A stretch of 64,000 bases of DNA from Nocardioides bruguierae (lineage in GTDB: Bacteria; Actinomycetota; Actinomycetes; Propionibacteriales; Nocardioidaceae), in the NCBI RefSeq assembly GCF_023656415.1, contig NZ_JAMOIL010000014.1, forward strand, positions 1 through 64,000, written 5' to 3'. Position numbers and translations under genes: made by a program. Positions 1 to 7,084 of this stretch are shown piece by piece (within the stretch, counting starts at the first letter, position 1; each line of letters begins with the position of its first letter). The notes beneath the pieces were generated by a model, which made no database searches, was not told the DNA's origin, and saw nothing but the letters and a program-made list of their open reading frames with translations.

Positions 1-2
1 AG

Positions 3-161
3 AGCGAGGACCTCTCGTTCTACGGACCCGGGATGCTCGATCAGATCGCCGCCGAGCTCAACGCCCGTCCTCGCAAGACACTGAAGTGGCGCACCCCCGC
101 GGAGGAACTCGACGCACTACTGTCGGGCGAGTCAGATCCACCTGTTGCGACGACAGGCTGA
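3..161 (+). CDS. IS30-family transposase, C-terminal fragment (cut by window edge)
   Basis: The reading frame open from base 3 ends at the TGA at 159-161 and gives 52 residues including LNARPRKTLKWRTPAEELDA, which is the hallmark C-terminal end of IS30-type DDE transposases (LNxRPRK-L-w-tP-E). In intact elements this enzyme cuts and joins the ends of its own insertion sequence. Only the last part is in view, so it cannot be said whether the upstream part is intact. No convincing terminal inverted repeat could be fixed between 162 and the arcA stop at 230, so the element's right end is unresolved. Family assignment is confident; activity is unknown. Confidence 0.75.
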   Translation, partial: SEDLSFYGPGMLDQIAAELNARPRKTLKWRTPAEELDALLSGESDPPVATTG

Positions 162-190
162 ATCCACCCCGGTCGGGACCTGCGCAACGG

Positions 191-222
191 CAGGGACTAT
201 CCGGGTCAGGGACTATCCGCGG
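191..222. repeat. Tandem 16-bp repeat beside the IS30 fragment
   Basis: CAGGGACTATCCG occurs at 191-203 and again at 207-219, a 16-bp period, in the short gap between the transposase end and arcA. It may be part of the element's terminus or a duplication made on insertion; the window does not allow a choice. Confidence 0.5.
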
Positions 223-229
223 AAGCGGC

Positions 230-1444
230 TCAGGCGAGGGGCTCCCGGGAGATCGGGCAGCTCATGCAGCGGGGGCCGCCACGGCCGGAGCCCAGCTCGG
301 AGCCGGCGATGCGGACGACCTCGATGCCGGCCTCCTCGAGGCGGGCGTTGGTCTGGTCGTTGCGCTCGTAGGCGACCGCGACCCGGGGCGCGAGGGCCAG
401 GGTGTTGTTGCCGTCGTCCCACTGCTCACGCTCGGCCTCGACGGGGTCGAGGCCGGTGTCGATGCGGATGAGCCGCTCGATGCCCATCGCGTCCGCCGCG
501 GCCTCGAGGAACGGGCGGGGGCCGGTCACGGACAGGCTGAGCGAGGCCTCGTCGCCCGCCTCGTCCAGCGTGACCGTCCAGGCCTCGAGGGTGTCGGCGA
601 CGTTGGGGTACATGACCACCTTGTCGACGTCGACGAGGGTGCAGATGGTGTCCAGGTGCATGGTCGCCCGCTCCTGGGCGATCGGCACCGCGAGGACGGT
701 GTGGGCCAGCTCGGCGTGGAAGACCTGGCGCGCGAACCGCTCGACGCCGGCAGGGGTGGACCGCTCGCCCACGCCGACCGCGATGACGCCGGGCGCCAGC
801 AGCAGGACGTCGCCGCCCTCGACGTGCTCCTGGTGCCAGCCGTGGATCTTGCGGGTGCCCTTGAACCGCGGGTGCTCGGTGTAGATCAGCTCGGTCAGCT
901 GCGTCTCGCGGGCCCGCGCCGGCATCGCCAGCGAGGTGACGGTGGCGCGGTCGCGCACCCACACGCTGGAGTCGCGGGTGAACAGCAGGTTGGGCAGCGG
1001 GTCGACGAGGAAGTCGTGGCGGTCCAGCAGGGAGGTGACCAGGCCGAACCCGCCGCGCACCTCGTCGTTGCGGATGCCGGCGGTGAGGTAGGCGGTGAGC
1101 TCCTCGGGCGAGGCGTCGTGCAGGAACCCGGCGAGGTAGGTGCGCAGGGTGTCGCCCAGGTGCAGGCCCGAGAGCGCCGAGGTGATCGCGTGGTTGCGGG
1201 CGATCTCGTCGTCGAGCGTCTCGGTCAGCAGCTGCGTCAGGTAGAGGACCTCGACGTCCTTGGCGCGCAGCGCCTCGGCGAACGCGTCGTGCTCCTCCTG
1301 GGCCCGGTCGACCCACGGCACGCCGTCGAAGAGCAGCCGGTCGTTGTTGCGCGGGGTCAGCCGGCGCAGCTCGTCGCCGGGGCGGTGCAGCATCACGGTG
1401 CGCAGGCGCCCGACCTCGGAGTCGGCGTAGTGAGGAGCGGTCAT
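230..1444 (-). CDS. arcA: Arginine deiminase
   Basis: 404 residues, full length for the family. Arginine deiminase hydrolyses L-arginine to citrulline and ammonia in the cytosol, the first step of the ADI pathway. Visible family signatures are the N-terminal [28 protein letters not shown] near residue 160, [10 protein letters not shown] near 220, the MHLDT catalytic His region near 265, and the C-terminal [10 protein letters not shown] carrying the nucleophilic cysteine about 12 residues from the end. The ATG lies 6 nt after TAGGCT (minus strand, 1451-1456) with no SD, suggesting a leaderless message. It is downstream of larB-larC on the same strand, 127 bp away. No arcB or arcC is present here, so its partners must lie elsewhere or it acts alone in nitrogen or acid-stress metabolism. 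Confidence 0.95.
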   Translation of the reverse strand: MTAPHYADSEVGRLRTVMLHRPGDELRRLTPRNNDRLLFDGVPWVDRAQEEHDAFAEALRAKDVEVLYLTQLLTETLDDEIARNHAITSALSGLHLGDTLRTYLAGFLHDASPEELTAYLTAGIRNDEVRGGFGLVTSLLDRHDFLVDPLPNLLFTRDSSVWVRDRATVTSLAMPARARETQLTELIYTEHPRFKGTRKIHGWHQEHVEGGDVLLLAPGVIAVGVGERSTPAGVERFARQVFHAELAHTVLAVPIAQERATMHLDTICTLVDVDKVVMYPNVADTLEAWTVTLDEAGDEASLSLSVTGPRPFLEAAADAMGIERLIRIDTGLDPVEAEREQWDDGNNTLALAPRVAVAYERNDQTNARLEEAGIEVVRIAGSELGSGRGGPRCMSCPISREPLA

Positions 1445-1571
1445 GGCGGCAGCCTAGGACCCGGCCCGACCGAACGGCGTCCACCCCGTCGGGGTCGCGG
1501 GGCTGCGGTCGCGTGCGGCGGTCTCGAGGCTCCTCGCCAGGGCTCGTCGCACCTCGACCACCGAGGGGGGC

Positions 1572-2834
1572 TCAGCGGTAGGTGTGCACCGCGTCCGGGT
1601 CGGGGAGCAGGAGCCGCCGCGCGGCCGCGGTGGCGTCGGCGAGCACGTCGAGCACGGGGCGTCCGAGCGTCTCGGCGACGCCCGCGACGTCGTCGTGCTC
1701 CGGCTGCACGGTGACGACCCGGCCGTCCAGGCGGGCGGCCTTCACGCTGATCTCCTCGCCGCCCACGCTGACCGTGACGACCTCGCGGGGGAGCGCGTGC
1801 TTGAGCACGTCGTGCTGGCGCACGCCGATGGTGGAGGTCTGGACGAAGATCGTGCGCCGCAGCTCGGGGGCCAGCTCGGCCCGGCACAGCACGGACAGCG
1901 TGTGCGCGGGGCGGCCCTTCTTCATCAGGATCGGCGTGAGCCAGGCGTCCGAGGCGCCCTCCTCGAGCAGCGCGGCGAGCACGGAGGGCCACACGCGCGG
2001 GTCGAGGTCGTCGACGTTGGCCTCGAGGACGACGTCGGTCGAGCTGGACCCGTCGCCGACCTTCGGCTCGCCGGCCAGCACGCGCACCACGTTGGGGTGG
2101 GTCGAGGGGTCCCGGTCGCCCGCGCCCAGCCCGATCTCGGCGACCACCATCGCCGGCTGCGGCCCGTGCGCGTCGGCCAGGACGGTGAGCAGCGCGGCGC
2201 CGGTGGGCGTGCACAGTTCGCCCTCGCTGCCCTTGGGGCCGGCGGAGGAGGGGACGCCGCGCAGCAGCGCGGCCACCGCCGGCACCGGCACGGGCAGGGA
2301 GCCGTGCGCGGCCCGCACGCGGCCCGACCCGACGGAGACGGGGGAGACGGTCAGCCGGCCGTCGTCCCCCAGGAGGTGGACCAGCCCCGCGCAGGCACCG
2401 ACGACGTCGGCGATGGAGTCCAGCGCGCCGACCTCGTGGAAGTGCACGTCGTCGGGCTCGGTGCCGTGCACGGACGCCTCGGCGACGGCGAGGCCGTGGA
2501 ACACGGCGACCGCGCGGCGACGCACGGGCTCCTCGAGGTCCGCCTCGGTGAGCAGCGTGCGGATGTCGCGCCAGGTGCGGTGGTGGGTGGAGTCGGCGAC
2601 GTCGACGTGCACCTTCGTGGCGGCCAGCCCGCAGCGCACCACGCGCTGCACCGAGAGGCCGACGGGCTCGGGCGTCACCGCGTCGACGGCCTCGGCGATC
2701 ACCTCGAGCGGCACGCCGGCCCCGACCAGCGCGCCGAGCAGCATGTCGCCGCTGGCGCCGGCGGTGGCGTCGACCCAGACGTCGCGGCCGGGGGCGTCAC
2801 GACCGGGGACGTCGCGGCCGGGCGCGGCGCTCAC
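1572..2834 (-). CDS. larC: Nickel-pincer cofactor biosynthesis protein LarC (nickel insertion)
   Basis: 420 residues from the GTG at 2834. LarC inserts nickel into pyridinium-3,5-bisthiocarboxylic acid mononucleotide to finish the nickel-pincer cofactor used by lactate racemase and other LarA-like enzymes. The N-terminal WVDATAGASGDMLLGALVGA matches the family's opening (D-x-SGDM-lGAL), followed by the conserved VHFHEVGALDSIADVVGA near 150 and CTPTGAALL near 205. The start is set by a GTGA overlap with larB's stop, which implies translational coupling. A longer upstream reading frame exists but would lie inside larB. LarA and LarE are not in the window. Confidence 0.9.
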   Translation of the reverse strand: MSAAPGRDVPGRDAPGRDVWVDATAGASGDMLLGALVGAGVPLEVIAEAVDAVTPEPVGLSVQRVVRCGLAATKVHVDVADSTHHRTWRDIRTLLTEADLEEPVRRRAVAVFHGLAVAEASVHGTEPDDVHFHEVGALDSIADVVGACAGLVHLLGDDGRLTVSPVSVGSGRVRAAHGSLPVPVPAVAALLRGVPSSAGPKGSEGELCTPTGAALLTVLADAHGPQPAMVVAEIGLGAGDRDPSTHPNVVRVLAGEPKVGDGSSSTDVVLEANVDDLDPRVWPSVLAALLEEGASDAWLTPILMKKGRPAHTLSVLCRAELAPELRRTIFVQTSTIGVRQHDVLKHALPREVVTVSVGGEEISVKAARLDGRVVTVQPEHDDVAGVAETLGRPVLDVLADATAAARRLLLPDPDAVHTYR

Positions 2835-3568
2835 GCCTGCGCTCCCGCGGACTGCCGGGCCACGCGGGCCGCGTGCACGGCCGCGCCGTAGCCGTTGTCG
2901 ATGTTGACCACGCTCACGCCCGGGGCGCACGAGTTGAGCATCGCGAGCAGGGCGGTGATGCCGCCGAGCGAGGCGCCGTAGCCCACGGACGTCGGCACGG
3001 CCACGAGCGGGACCCCGACCAGGCCGGCCACGACCGAGGGCAGCGCGCCCTCCATCCCGGCGACCACGACGAGGCAGTCCGCCTCCTCCAGCCGCTCGCG
3101 GACCGCCAGCAGGCGGTGCAGGCCGGCCACGCCGACGTCCGTGATGCGCTCGACGTGCGCCCCGTGGACGCGGGCCACCAGCGCGGCCTCGGCGGCCACC
3201 GGGCCGTCGGAGGTACCGGCCGCGACGACGGTGACGGTGCCGCGGGCCGGCGGCAGCGGGCCGAGCGTGGCGCAGCGCGCCTCGTGGTGCAGCTCGGCCG
3301 CGGGCAGCGCCTGCGCCAGGTGGGCGCGGGCGGCGTCGTCGAGCCGGGTCGCCAGCACGGCCTGCTCCGGGTGCGCCTCGTGCAGCGCGGCCATGATGCT
3401 CGCGACCTGCTCCGGCGTCTTGCCCTGGCCGAGGACCACCTCGGGGTCACCGGTGCGGGCGGCCCGGTCGAGGTCGAGGCGGGCGAAGCCGACGTCGAGG
3501 GTGCGGGAGTCGGTGGCCTGGTCGGTGGCCTGGTCAGTGGCCTGGTCGGTGGGGAGCGGGTCGTGCAC
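2831..3568 (-). CDS. larB: Nickel-pincer cofactor biosynthesis protein LarB (carboxylase/hydrolase)
   Basis: 245 residues from the GTG at 3568. LarB carboxylates and hydrolyses nicotinic acid adenine dinucleotide to start nickel-pincer cofactor synthesis; it is related to PurE-type AIR carboxylases. The C-terminal half shows this fold: VVAAGTSDGPVAAEAALVAR near residue 125 and VPTSVGYGASLGGITALLAML near 210. The central RTGDPEVVLGQGKTPEQ is typical of LarB. The first ~20 residues are a low-complexity TDQ/ATD repeat encoded by a tandem 12-bp DNA repeat, so the exact start is uncertain; upstream in-frame codons look non-conserved. First gene of larB-larC; whether arcA is co-transcribed is not proven. 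Confidence 0.9.
   Translation of the reverse strand: MHDPLPTDQATDQATDQATDSRTLDVGFARLDLDRAARTGDPEVVLGQGKTPEQVASIMAALHEAHPEQAVLATRLDDAARAHLAQALPAAELHHEARCATLGPLPPARGTVTVVAAGTSDGPVAAEAALVARVHGAHVERITDVGVAGLHRLLAVRERLEEADCLVVVAGMEGALPSVVAGLVGVPLVAVPTSVGYGASLGGITALLAMLNSCAPGVSVVNIDNGYGAAVHAARVARQSAGAQA
3509..3552. repeat. Tandem 12-bp coding repeat in the larB N-terminus
   Basis: GTCGGTGGCCTG units start at 3509, 3521 and 3533 (one base differs), with a partial fourth at 3545. They encode repeated ATDQ on the minus strand. The period is a multiple of three, so copy-number change would keep larB in frame. Confidence 0.85.
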
Positions 3569-3759
3569 CTCGGAACGGTAACCGCCCCCGCCCCGGACCT
3601 CCGCCCCCGGACCTCCGCCCCGTGCCCGACCGACGCGGAAAACACGAGCGTGCTCCCGAGCACGTCCCCCTGGAGGGTCGCACTGTCGCGGGCGGGGTTC
3701 GTCCGGTACAACGGAGACAGGCACGCAGCAGTGCGGCCGGCAATTCAGGGGGGATTGCG

Positions 3760-4263
3760 GTGCAGGGGGATCTTGCTGTCGAGGTCGGTCGCGTGACCGG
3801 CGGACGACTCCAGTGGGAGCGGCGCACGGCGCGACTCACCTTCGTCGCCGACGCCGCGTGCAGCTACACCGTCGCGGTCGACGAGGTGGACCTGCGCAAC
3901 TGGCTCCAGGTCGTGCTGCTGATGTCGTGGCGGCCCTCGACCGCGGGCACGCCGCACGAGCGTGCCCTGCTGGAGCTGCTGGCGCGCTTTCGCGGCTTCC
4001 ACGCCCGCGGGGAGGACCCGTTCACGGGCCTGCGGTTCCGCTCCGACCGCGAGCCACGCGCGACTCGTGCCACCGGAGCACGTGCTGCCGCGGCACCGGA
4101 CGTTCCCGGCACCGCCTGGGCGGAGCAGCCCTACGACCCGTTCGAGCCGCGTCGACGGCCGGACCCGTTCGCGCCCACCGCTCCCGTCGGCCACGCCGAC
4201 GCCGCCGACACCACGGCCGCGGACGACGAGGTCGGCGCCCCGCAGGACGAGCGCCGACCCTGA
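3760..4263 (+). CDS. Hypothetical protein
   Basis: 167 residues from the GTG at 3760, chosen because a strong SD (CAGGGGGGA, 3746-3754) precedes it and the sequence upstream is unlike protein. I do not recognise the family. Residues 1-95 look folded and contain RNWLQVVLLMSWRP and RALLELLARFRGFHARGEDPFTGLRF; residues 100-167 are rich in Pro, Ala, Asp and Arg and probably disordered. There is no signal peptide or membrane segment. It is divergent from larB with 191 bp between; a weak -10 (TACAAC, 3707-3712) with CTGTCG 18 bp upstream is a promoter candidate. Confidence 0.65.
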   Translation: MQGDLAVEVGRVTGGRLQWERRTARLTFVADAACSYTVAVDEVDLRNWLQVVLLMSWRPSTAGTPHERALLELLARFRGFHARGEDPFTGLRFRSDREPRATRATGARAAAAPDVPGTAWAEQPYDPFEPRRRPDPFAPTAPVGHADAADTTAADDEVGAPQDERRP

Positions 4264-4300
4264 CGGGTCGGTGAGGGCGCGCCCCTCAGGCCCGAGTCGC

Positions 4301-5152
4301 TCAGGCCCGGTTCTCGAGCCGGAACGGGCTCGCGGGGTAGACGCCCAGCAGCTTCACCTCGGTGGTGAAGAACGTGAGCTCCTCCAGCGCGCGCGCCAGC
4401 CCCGCCTCGTCCGGGTGCCCGTCGACCTCGGCGAGGAACTGGGTGGCGGTGAACTCGCCGTCCACCATGTAGCTCTCCAGCTTGGTCATGTTCACGCCGT
4501 TGGTGGCGAAGCCGCCGAGCGCCTTGTAGAGCGCCGCGGGCAGGTTCTTGACGTTGAAGATGAAGCTCGTGACCACGGGGCCCGCGCCCACCGGCGGGCG
4601 CTGCGGGCGGGGCGCCAGCACCACGAAGCGGGTGGTGTTGTGGTCCTCGTCCTCGACGTCCTTGCGCAGCACCTGGAGGCCGTAGAGGTCCGCGGCCATG
4701 GGCGGGGAGATGGCGGCCATCGAGGGGTCGCGCTCGTCGGCGACCTCGCGCGCGGCACCCGCGGTGTCGCCGGCGATCACCGGCTCCAGGCCCAGCTCGC
4801 GGATCACCCGGCGGCACTGGCCCAGGGCGTGGACGTGGCTGTGCACCGTCTTGATCGACCCCAGCGTCGCCCCCGGCACCGCCACCAGGTCGAACCTGAT
4901 CCGCAGGAAGTGCTCGGCCACGATGTGCAGGCTCGAGCCCGGCAGGAAGTGGTGGATGTCGGCCACGCGGCCGGCCAGGGAGTTGTCGATCGGGATCATC
5001 GCCAGGTCGGCGTTGCCCGACTCCACGGTCGCGAACACGTCCTCGAACGAGGCGCAGGGCACCGCCTCGAAGTCGGGGTAGTGCTCCGCGCACACGATGT
5101 GGGAGTTCGCTCCCGGCTCTCCCTGGTAGGCGATGCGTCGCGATTCAGCCAC
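4301..5152 (-). CDS. pheA: Prephenate dehydratase
   Basis: 283 residues, a monofunctional dehydratase. It converts prephenate to phenylpyruvate with loss of water and CO2, the committed step to phenylalanine. The catalytic domain covers about residues 1-180: AYQGEPGANSH at the start, IPIDNSLAGRV near 55 and HNTTRFVVL near 172, which holds the TRF motif. The ACT regulatory domain follows (FIFNVKNLPAALYKAL, then NMTKLESYMVDGEFTATQF), where phenylalanine normally feeds back; the usual ESRP motif reads ESYM here. The start is 23 bp from the divergent DUF4446 gene, so the promoters must overlap. The last residues (SPFRLENRA) are variable in the family. Confidence 0.95.
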   Translation of the reverse strand: MAESRRIAYQGEPGANSHIVCAEHYPDFEAVPCASFEDVFATVESGNADLAMIPIDNSLAGRVADIHHFLPGSSLHIVAEHFLRIRFDLVAVPGATLGSIKTVHSHVHALGQCRRVIRELGLEPVIAGDTAGAAREVADERDPSMAAISPPMAADLYGLQVLRKDVEDEDHNTTRFVVLAPRPQRPPVGAGPVVTSFIFNVKNLPAALYKALGGFATNGVNMTKLESYMVDGEFTATQFLAEVDGHPDEAGLARALEELTFFTTEVKLLGVYPASPFRLENRA

Positions 5153-5175
5153 CCGCCCAGTCTAGATTCGCGGCC

Positions 5176-5610
5176 ATGTCGACGAGCGTGGTGTCCGCGG
5201 TGGTGGTCGTGCTGGCGGTCGCAGGCTTCCTGCTGGCCGTGGTGGCGCTGTCCCTGGCGGTGGTCGCGGCGCGGCGCTCGGCCCGCACGGCCGGGCTGCG
5301 CGCGCGGGACCCGCGGGTGGAGCTGCCGACCGACGTGGCCGGCCTGCGCGCCGAGGTCGCCGCGCTGCGGGCCGAGAACGCCGACGCGCTGCGGCACCTG
5401 GCCGTCGTCCGCTACGACGCCTTCGGCGACATGGGCGGGCACCTGTCGTGGTCCCTGGCGCTCGTGGACGACGGCGGCGACGGCGTCCTGCTCACCTCGA
5501 TCCACGGGCGCTCGGACGCCCGCACCTACGCCAAGGCGGTCACCGGGTGGACCTGCGAGCAGCAGCTCTCGCCCGAGGAGGCCGAGGCGCTGGCGGGCGC
5601 GCGGCCCTGA
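5176..5610 (+). CDS. DUF4446 family membrane-anchored protein
   Basis: 144 residues. One hydrophobic segment at residues 5-32 anchors the protein, followed by a short coiled-coil-like stretch (LRAEVAALRAENADALRHL) and the family's conserved core VRYDAFGDMGGHLSWSLALV ... GVLLTSIHGRSDARTYAK. DUF4446 proteins have no established function and are common beside housekeeping genes in actinobacteria and firmicutes. The ATG is 7 nt after TAGATT (5163-5168) and has no SD, so it is probably leaderless. Divergent from pheA with a 23-bp gap. Confidence 0.85.
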   Translation: MSTSVVSAVVVVLAVAGFLLAVVALSLAVVAARRSARTAGLRARDPRVELPTDVAGLRAEVAALRAENADALRHLAVVRYDAFGDMGGHLSWSLALVDDGGDGVLLTSIHGRSDARTYAKAVTGWTCEQQLSPEEAEALAGARP

Positions 5611-5628
5611 GCTATTCCCTCCCGGCCG

Positions 5629-6039
5629 TCACCGGGCGCGGCCCAGCAGCCGCTCGAGCAGCGCCGGGTCGGTCGGCCACGCCTCCAGCAGGACGGGGCG
5701 GGGGATGCTGCGTGCCGCGTACCGCAGCAGCAGCACGACCGCCACGACGTCGTCGAGCGGACCGATCACCGGCAGGAACTCCGGCAGCAGGTCGATCGGG
5801 CTGAGCACCCACACCACGGCCACGCCCAGCGCGACCTTGGCCCGCCGCGGCACGTCGGGGTGTCGCCGCAGCCGCCGCGCCGTCGTCACGCACGCCGGGA
5901 GGAACTCGGCGACCTGCTTGAGCAGGCCGTCGGGCAGCCGGTCGGCCAGCAGCACCATCACCAGCACCGACACCGCCCACAGCCCCGCCAGCACGCCGGC
6001 GACCACCAGCCCCGTCGTCCAGTCCACGCCGCCCATCAT
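5629..6039 (-). CDS. YkvA/DUF1232 family membrane protein
   Basis: 136 residues from ATG 6039 (a second ATG follows at once). It has a hydrophobic segment at about 6-28, then PRRAKVALGVAVVWVLSPIDLLPEFLPVIG near 65-95, the SPIDLLPEFLPVIGPLDD motif that defines the YkvA/DUF1232 family. Its function is not established; several members are small membrane proteins of unknown role. Upstream in-frame codons translate the palindromic repeat at 6042-6118 and were rejected as coding. That repeat begins 3 nt before the start codon and no SD is visible, so a message starting beyond it would carry a long hairpin against the start site. Its 3' end is convergent with the DUF4446 gene. Confidence 0.8.
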   Translation of the reverse strand: MMGGVDWTTGLVVAGVLAGLWAVSVLVMVLLADRLPDGLLKQVAEFLPACVTTARRLRRHPDVPRRAKVALGVAVVWVLSPIDLLPEFLPVIGPLDDVVAVVLLLRYAARSIPRPVLLEAWPTDPALLERLLGRAR

Positions 6040-6041
6040 GC

Positions 6042-6118
6042 GCGCGGTGGACGGGGTACGACCCACCACATTCGTGGTTTCGGGCGCGCGGAACCACGAA
6101 TGTGGTGGGTCGTACCCC
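6042..6118. repeat. Palindromic repeat, copy 1 (~77 bp)
   Basis: A perfect 27-bp inverted repeat: arms 6053-6079 and 6092-6118, loop 12 nt (6080-6091), preceded by GCGCGGTGGAC. The core reads CCACCACATTCGTGG on the left arm. A second copy lies at 6993-7070. Copy 1 sits between the YkvA gene's 5' end and the HAD gene. It looks like a REP/MITE-type non-autonomous element rather than a plain terminator, because the flanking GCGCGGTGGAC is shared between copies as well. Confidence 0.85.
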
Positions 6119-6285
6119 GACCACCGGCGGAGCTTCCTCGGCGTGCCCGACCCGCGACCGATCACCGATGGCAAGGACCACGACGGGTGGCGCGTCGACC
6201 CGATGCTGCATGAGCTGGTCGACGGCCCCCGTGGTTACTGACCCAGCAACGCGGATGGCCTCGCTGAACCGGGCAGGATAGGAAC

Positions 6286-6888
6286 GTGACCGTCCGCGCA
6301 GTCGTGTTCGACATCGGTGGGGTGCTGGAGATCAACGACGACAGCGCCTTTCCTGATCCGTGGTGCCAGCGACACGGCATCGCGGTCGAGCGGCTCGACG
6401 CAGCCCTCGACTCGATCCCGGGTGACGCCGTGGTTGGTCAGGTGACGATGGAGCAGGTCCTCGATCACCTCGGTGAGCGCCTCAGCCTCACCGAGGTCCA
6501 GGCAATCGAGTGGGAGCGCGACTACTGGCGTTGGTACGTCGGCATCCTTGACCGACCGCTGTTCGAGTGGTTCGCCGGTCTGCGCGGACGCGGGTTGAAG
6601 GTAGGGATCCTCTCGAACTCGGGACCCGGAGCCCGCGAGCAGGAGGCTGTCTGGGGCTTCGAGGACGTGACCGACGTGCTGATCTACTCCCATGAGGTAG
6701 GACTGCGGAAGCCGGACCGTGCCGTCTATGACCTGACCGCCGCGAAGCTCTCGGTCGAACCGGAGGAGATCGTGTTCCTCGACGACAAGCAGCTGTGCGT
6801 CGACGGCGCCCGAGCCGCAGGTTGGCAAGCAGTGCTCCACGTGGACACCCAGACATCGATCGCCGAACTTGAGGCACTGCTCGGGTGA
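6286..6888 (+). CDS. HAD-family (subfamily IA) hydrolase
   Basis: 200 residues. HAD-IA enzymes are mostly small-molecule phosphatases or dehalogenases using an aspartate nucleophile. Motif I is VVFDIGGVLE (residues 6-15; DIGG in place of the usual DxDGT, as in epoxide-hydrolase/dehalogenase-like HADs), motif II is ILSNSG (~108), the lysine is in GLRKPD (~142), and motif IV is VFLDDKQLCVDGARAAGW (~162). Start is the GTG 3 nt after AGGATAGG. Base composition is clearly lower in GC than neighbours, and the gene is bracketed by two copies of a palindromic repeat, so recent acquisition or movement as a cassette is likely. Substrate unknown. Confidence 0.85.
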   Translation: MTVRAVVFDIGGVLEINDDSAFPDPWCQRHGIAVERLDAALDSIPGDAVVGQVTMEQVLDHLGERLSLTEVQAIEWERDYWRWYVGILDRPLFEWFAGLRGRGLKVGILSNSGPGAREQEAVWGFEDVTDVLIYSHEVGLRKPDRAVYDLTAAKLSVEPEEIVFLDDKQLCVDGARAAGWQAVLHVDTQTSIAELEALLG

Positions 6889-6992
6889 GCCCAGGGCGGT
6901 GTCCGCGGAGCTCGGCCGACGGGACTCGGCGACCCATCGGGCTGCGACACCGTGAGCGGCGAGCTCGTCGGTCAATGCCCCTCACATGATGG

Positions 6993-7070
6993 GCGCGGTG
7001 GACGGGGTACGACCCACCACATGCGTGGTTTCGGTCGCGCGGAACCACGAATGTGGTGGGTCGTATCCCC
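6993..7070. repeat. Palindromic repeat, copy 2 (~77 bp)
   Basis: Same element as at 6042-6118 and in the same orientation, including the shared GCGCGGTGGAC lead. Arms are 7004-7030 and 7043-7069 around a 12-nt loop, with one arm mismatch (ATGC against ATTC) and one G-U-compatible change (GTAT for GTAC). It lies between the 3' ends of the HAD gene and the convergent old-yellow-enzyme gene, where it could also end transcription from both sides. Confidence 0.85.
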
Positions 7071-7084
7071 CCTCCGGCGGGCCG

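Noticed and set aside
3962..6241. 759-codon plus-strand frame across pheA and the YkvA gene
   Set aside because: It runs antisense to pheA and through the palindromic repeat; composition is that of a shadow frame. Only its last ~38 codons look protein-like and are reported separately.
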